DNA of 64,000 nt from Poa pratensis (lineage: Eukaryota; Streptophyta; Magnoliopsida; Poales; Poaceae), in the NCBI GenBank assembly GCA_947311845.1, contig CAMZMU010000063.1:60392769-60456768 (forward strand). Direction: 5' to 3'. Below are positions 61,456-64,000 of this stretch, piece after piece. How positions within the stretch are numbered: position 1 is the stretch's first letter; each line of letters begins with the position of its first letter. The notes beneath the pieces are model-generated. The model saw nothing but the letters and a program-made list of their open reading frames with translations, was not told the DNA's origin and did no database searches. Position numbers and translations under genes: made by a program.

Positions 61456-62505
61456 TGATGTAGTACGGGACTACTAGGGTGGCCCGATCTTCACGGATTG
61501 ACGGAGGATGTGGACGAACGCACGCAAAAACACGAGGAACACGAAGAACACCAAGAAGAACGCCTCGAACATAAGAACACACACGATACAAGAACCGTTT
61601 CCCTTACCGTCGGTCCAACCGGCCCAATAGAATCCACACGAAGGTGGGAGATCGGCAAGTAGATACAAGAAGGGATCTTGGATGGTTATTTCTCCAACGG
61701 TCAACCGAACCGCTCCAATAAAGTCACCGAAGATGAAAGATTGGCGAGTAATCAAACTACAAGTAGAGGTCTTGAATCCGCGTAGGGATCTTATCCACAA
61801 GGGAGGAACCATCCCGCAAGGGGAGGAAGGAGACCGTCTTGAGGTGGGGAGCCTAGCTCTACTCTAATCTCAAAACATAGTCTAACCTCACAAGGAAGGG
61901 AAGGGGTGCTATTTATAGTCTGGGTACAAAACGGGTACGGACAAGCGCAGTCGGGGAGGCCGGCCTGGGCTGGCCTGGAGGCCGGTTGGCGCAGACGGGC
62001 ACTGAAGCTGGTCCGGCCCTGGGGCCGGCCTGGGCTGGCTGGAAGGCCGGCGGCGTCGGAAGGTGGTCCGGCCCTGGGGCCGGCCTGGGCCGGCAGGAAG
62101 GCCAGCAGCGTCAGTAGGTGGACCGGCCCTGGGTACGGCCTAGGCCGGCAGGGAGGCCGGCTGCCTCGGGTGGCCGCCCGGCCTGGGGTCCGGCCTGGGC
62201 CGGCTGGAGGGCCGGCCAAGCTGCTTGCTCCGTCTTCTCCTTCTTCGTCTTGACGCTTTCTCCTCCTCTTCCATGCGTACGCCTTGGATGATTTTGAGTC
62301 TTGGGCTTCCTTGGCATCTCCCCGAATGTCCGCACACGTCATGTGATATCTATCATAGAAAAGGGGTAGATGCTCAAGTAGTATACCATCCAAAGGGGCA
62401 CGAAATGAGATCTTGTAGAGGAAAGAGTTCACCTTTGAGCTCGATGGCGACTTGTCATATGTTGGGTTGCCTGACATGGTGATGGTCCTAGGTTGCACTA
62501 CATCA
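61456..62505 (-). repeat. 5' LTR (right copy) of the gag-only element
   Basis: 1050 bp, tgatgtagtacggg...actacatca in plus orientation. It includes about four units of a 60-bp GC-rich tandem repeat (62010-62215) based on ggtccggccctggggccggc. The empty site of the 37548 solo LTR is at about 62163. Confidence 0.92.
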
Positions 62506-62510
62506 CCCAT

Positions 62511-63076
62511 CCTCAACTCCGGCAGCCTCCGCATCAACGAACGCCGCGCCGTGTCGCCGCCTCGCGGCCTCTTTCTCCGCCTCGTCAAGCCCAAGACGGA
62601 GGGCAAGAAGAAGGCGCCGGAGTGGCAGGCGCCGCCCGACTACGTCAGGGCGGCCGTCAATATGGCGGCGCCGGAGGATGGGAGGAGTTCCCCGGCCTGA
62701 ACCTCGCCATCGCCGCCTCCATTGACGACGTCCCTCCGGCGCCAGACGACGTCGCCGACGCCTGGTCGGCGAGGGAGCACGAGGCGGAGCAGATCGCGCG
62801 CCAGCAGCGCATCCTGGAGGAGGAGGAGCGCCGGCGCGCGGAGGAGCAGCGCGCGCGGCGGCTCCTCGCCGTTGCATTCCACCTCCGCCACCGCCCCCGG
62901 AGTACTACATCCTCGACCCCAGCGACGAGGATGAGGACACCCCCACCGCGCCCGGGCCGAGCAGGTGGCACGGCGGAGACGACGGCGAAGGCCCCAGCCG
63001 CCCCGCCGGAGACTCCGACGACTCCGACGGCGACGGCGGCGACTACACCGTCTTCTACAACCAACTGGGCATGTAG
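62511..63076 (+). pseudogene. uncharacterised transposon-borne gene, 3' half
   Basis: The frame from 36255 continues here (LNSGSLRINERRAV; LFLRLVKPKTEGKKKAPEW; PPDYVRAAVNM). One missing base near 62680 shifts it into WEEFPGLNLAIAASIDDV and a charged helix (REHEAEQIARQQRILEEEER), and a second shift near 62870 leads to an acidic tail (YYILDPSDEDEDTP; DYTVFYNQLGM, stop 63074-63076). The continuous similarity in style across the breaks shows one former gene of about 385 codons. The function is unknown. The sequence after the stop is AT-rich and looks like a 3' UTR. Confidence 0.6.
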
Positions 63077-63359
63077 AACGGCGTCTAGATCGCCAAGTTA
63101 TATTTTTATTAAGTTTTTATTTTATGTTCAACTATGTAATCGCCGAATTTCGCCATATATGTATGAAATCCGCCTTAATTAGATAAATTTCGCGCAAATT
63201 TGGTTTTTTGAATTTTTGGCCCAAGTGTTGGGTTTGGCCACGGCTGGGAAAACGCCGCCCCCAGGGCGTCAAATAGCGCCGCTGCCCCCCAGGCGGGCCA
63301 AAATAGCGCCGTTTTTTGGCCTGGGGGGGGGGGGGGGGGGCGAACGACTGGAGATGCCC
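63077..63359. other. right end of the Harbinger-like element, with an 18-G run
   Basis: The 3' UTR-like stretch is followed by the terminal region with aaatagcgccg motifs. A run of 18 G (63323-63340) stands near the terminus and may be a place of sequencing error. Confidence 0.6.
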
Positions 63360-63362
63360 TAA

Positions 63363-64000
63363 GGCTAGAAAGGCTGCGAGAATTGAGGAGCAATTGTTGC
63401 GATATGTAGGCGATGGGAAGGGTGTGCGGTTGCGGTTGTTCCTTCTTATCGTTTCAGCGAGTGCTGGGCTATTTCAGGCTCTCAGCTGGGTCTTTTGGGC
63501 CATGCAGACAACTTCGAGGAAATGAAAAAACTCCTCAATCCCTCCAAAAAAAAAAAACTAATCAAAATCCCACCTCTCCCCCCCCAAAAAAAACCCCCTA
63601 AAATATCCCTTACAAACTAATTTCAAAAGTCTTGGAAGAAAGATTTGAGGAAAAAAAAATCCTACAAGAGTTTACTTAACATGTGTTCCAATTGGTTTCC
63701 AACATATCTAGCGGCTTATCAGTTGCCGAGATATTGAGGTATTGAGGTGGGACAAGTTTCTTCTTTGATCAACTTGGCTCGGCGAAGGAGACAACGATTT
63801 ACGAAATAAAAGTTGCATGGCTCTACATGTCAATGGTTTTTTATCAAGCGAAATTGATGGTGGTGTCAAATTTTTTTCTATCAGTGTTTCAATTTCTCAT
63901 AGTGTGTTTCTGTTCTTGTCTTCCAAATGTATATTGGGAAGGAAGTAGTGCCTTGGTGGTATGCCTCGTAAGGGATATGTCACGGTTAAATGTCTTCGTC
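63363..64000. other. presumed original distal 5' flank of ClpP
   Basis: This resumes after the TAA of the Harbinger-like element and should have adjoined 34263 before insertion. No gene is recognised. It has A- and C-runs at 63540-63600. Confidence 0.45.

Larger units (their letters stand above)
36848..62505 (-). mobile_element. gag-only LTR retrotransposon, minus orientation, with nested insertions
   Basis: LTRs with tgatgtag/ctacatca termini lie at 36848-40299 and 61456-62505, and the TSD cccat at 36843-36847 and 62506-62510 is perfect. The primer site tggtatcagagc (initiator tRNA-Met) on the minus strand directly adjoins the right LTR (61438-61453), and a polypurine tract (aagggggggaga, minus) adjoins the left LTR. 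The element therefore reads right to left. Only a gag-like ORF with zinc knuckles is present and no pol genes, so it is non-autonomous. Insertions inside it are a solo LTR, an hAT-type MITE and an Athila-like element. The span includes the probable assembly duplication. Confidence 0.88.
34264..63362. mobile_element. PIF/Harbinger-like element, split by nested insertions
   Basis: The left end is taa/gggcatctccagccg at 34264-34281. The right end is the inverse, gactggagatgccc/taa, at 63346-63362. Both ends continue inward with related blocks rich in aaatagcgccgtt (34297-34388 and 63270-63315), and the TAA repeats are the expected TSD. Removing the solo LTR (34626-36041) and the LTR retrotransposon (36848-62505) with one TSD each leaves about 2.0 kb with one gene. 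No transposase domain is recognised, so it is non-autonomous. If the 43.6-61.6 kb duplication is an assembly artefact, the true span is about 9 kb less. Confidence 0.75.

Noticed and set aside
43636..61585. Two independent insertions of Athila-like elements
   Set aside because: Both copies are followed by the same outer-element sequence and share the same defects, and the TSDs match only between the outer edges. One insertion written twice explains this better.
61075..62215. ggccgg repeat runs as a CRISPR-like array
   Set aside because: Units are adjacent and imperfect with no spacers, inside an LTR element of a plant genome.
36848..62505. Reading the gag-only LTR element as plus-oriented
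   Set aside because: The primer site tggtatcagagc adjoins the right LTR on the minus strand and the polypurine tract adjoins the left LTR, and the gag ORF is on the minus strand.
63323..63340. The 18-G run as a functional G-quadruplex
   Set aside because: A lone homopolymer next to a transposon terminus is as likely to be a length error; nothing else supports a function.

Overview
The window is nuclear DNA of a grass, most likely a member of the Triticeae (wheat, Aegilops or barley group). The signs are plant gene families with GT-AG introns, a very high load of nested LTR retrotransposons, Stowaway and Tourist type MITEs, GC-rich first exons and a scaffold gap of 13 Ns. There is no bacterial or organellar signal.

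Five host loci can be recognised. They are a DUF295/F-box-like pseudogene (3816-4921, minus), a broken duplicate of a serine carboxypeptidase-like (SCPL) first exon (6127-6353, plus), an intronless nicotinamidase gene (9215-9832, plus), a complete seven-exon SCPL gene (18824-24924, plus; 491 codons with Ser-Asp-His motifs) and a ClpP protease subunit gene of the mitochondrial CLPP2 type (33296-34061, minus; two one-base frame breaks). A coiled-coil ORF of unknown function (17766-18365, minus) lies head-to-head with the SCPL gene. From memory, nicotinamidase, SCPL34-type and CLPP2 genes are also neighbours on Arabidopsis chromosome 5, so this may be an old conserved gene block.

The left part (1-34 kb) is gene-bearing DNA with dispersed transposons. 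It holds two processed-type non-LTR insertions with long target-site duplications (TSDs) (8056-8715; 25120-26473), a young Reina-like Ty3/gypsy chromovirus (11034-16402) inside a LINE, three DNA transposons in intron 1 of the SCPL gene (Mutator-like, hAT/Ds-like, Stowaway), and a PIF/Harbinger-type element (28471-30088).

The right part (34.3-63.4 kb) is one nest that begins about 200 bp upstream of the ClpP start codon. A roughly 2 kb PIF/Harbinger-like element (ends at 34267 and 63359, TSD TAA) carries its own TATA box and an uncharacterised ORF. Inside it sit a solo LTR (34626-36041) and a minus-oriented, gag-only LTR retrotransposon (36848-62505, TSD cccat). That retrotransposon was itself hit by another solo LTR (37548-39958), by a 480 bp hAT-type MITE holding a tRNA-like Pol III promoter (42642-43121), and by an Athila-like non-autonomous element (from 43636). 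Removing each insertion restores a reading frame across the target site in four independent cases, so the order of events is well supported.

The segments 43.6-52.6 kb and 52.6-61.6 kb are almost the same sequence on either side of the N gap, and the left copy carries many small indels close to the gap. I read this as two overlapping contig ends that were not merged, so the real nest is probably about 9 kb shorter than shown.
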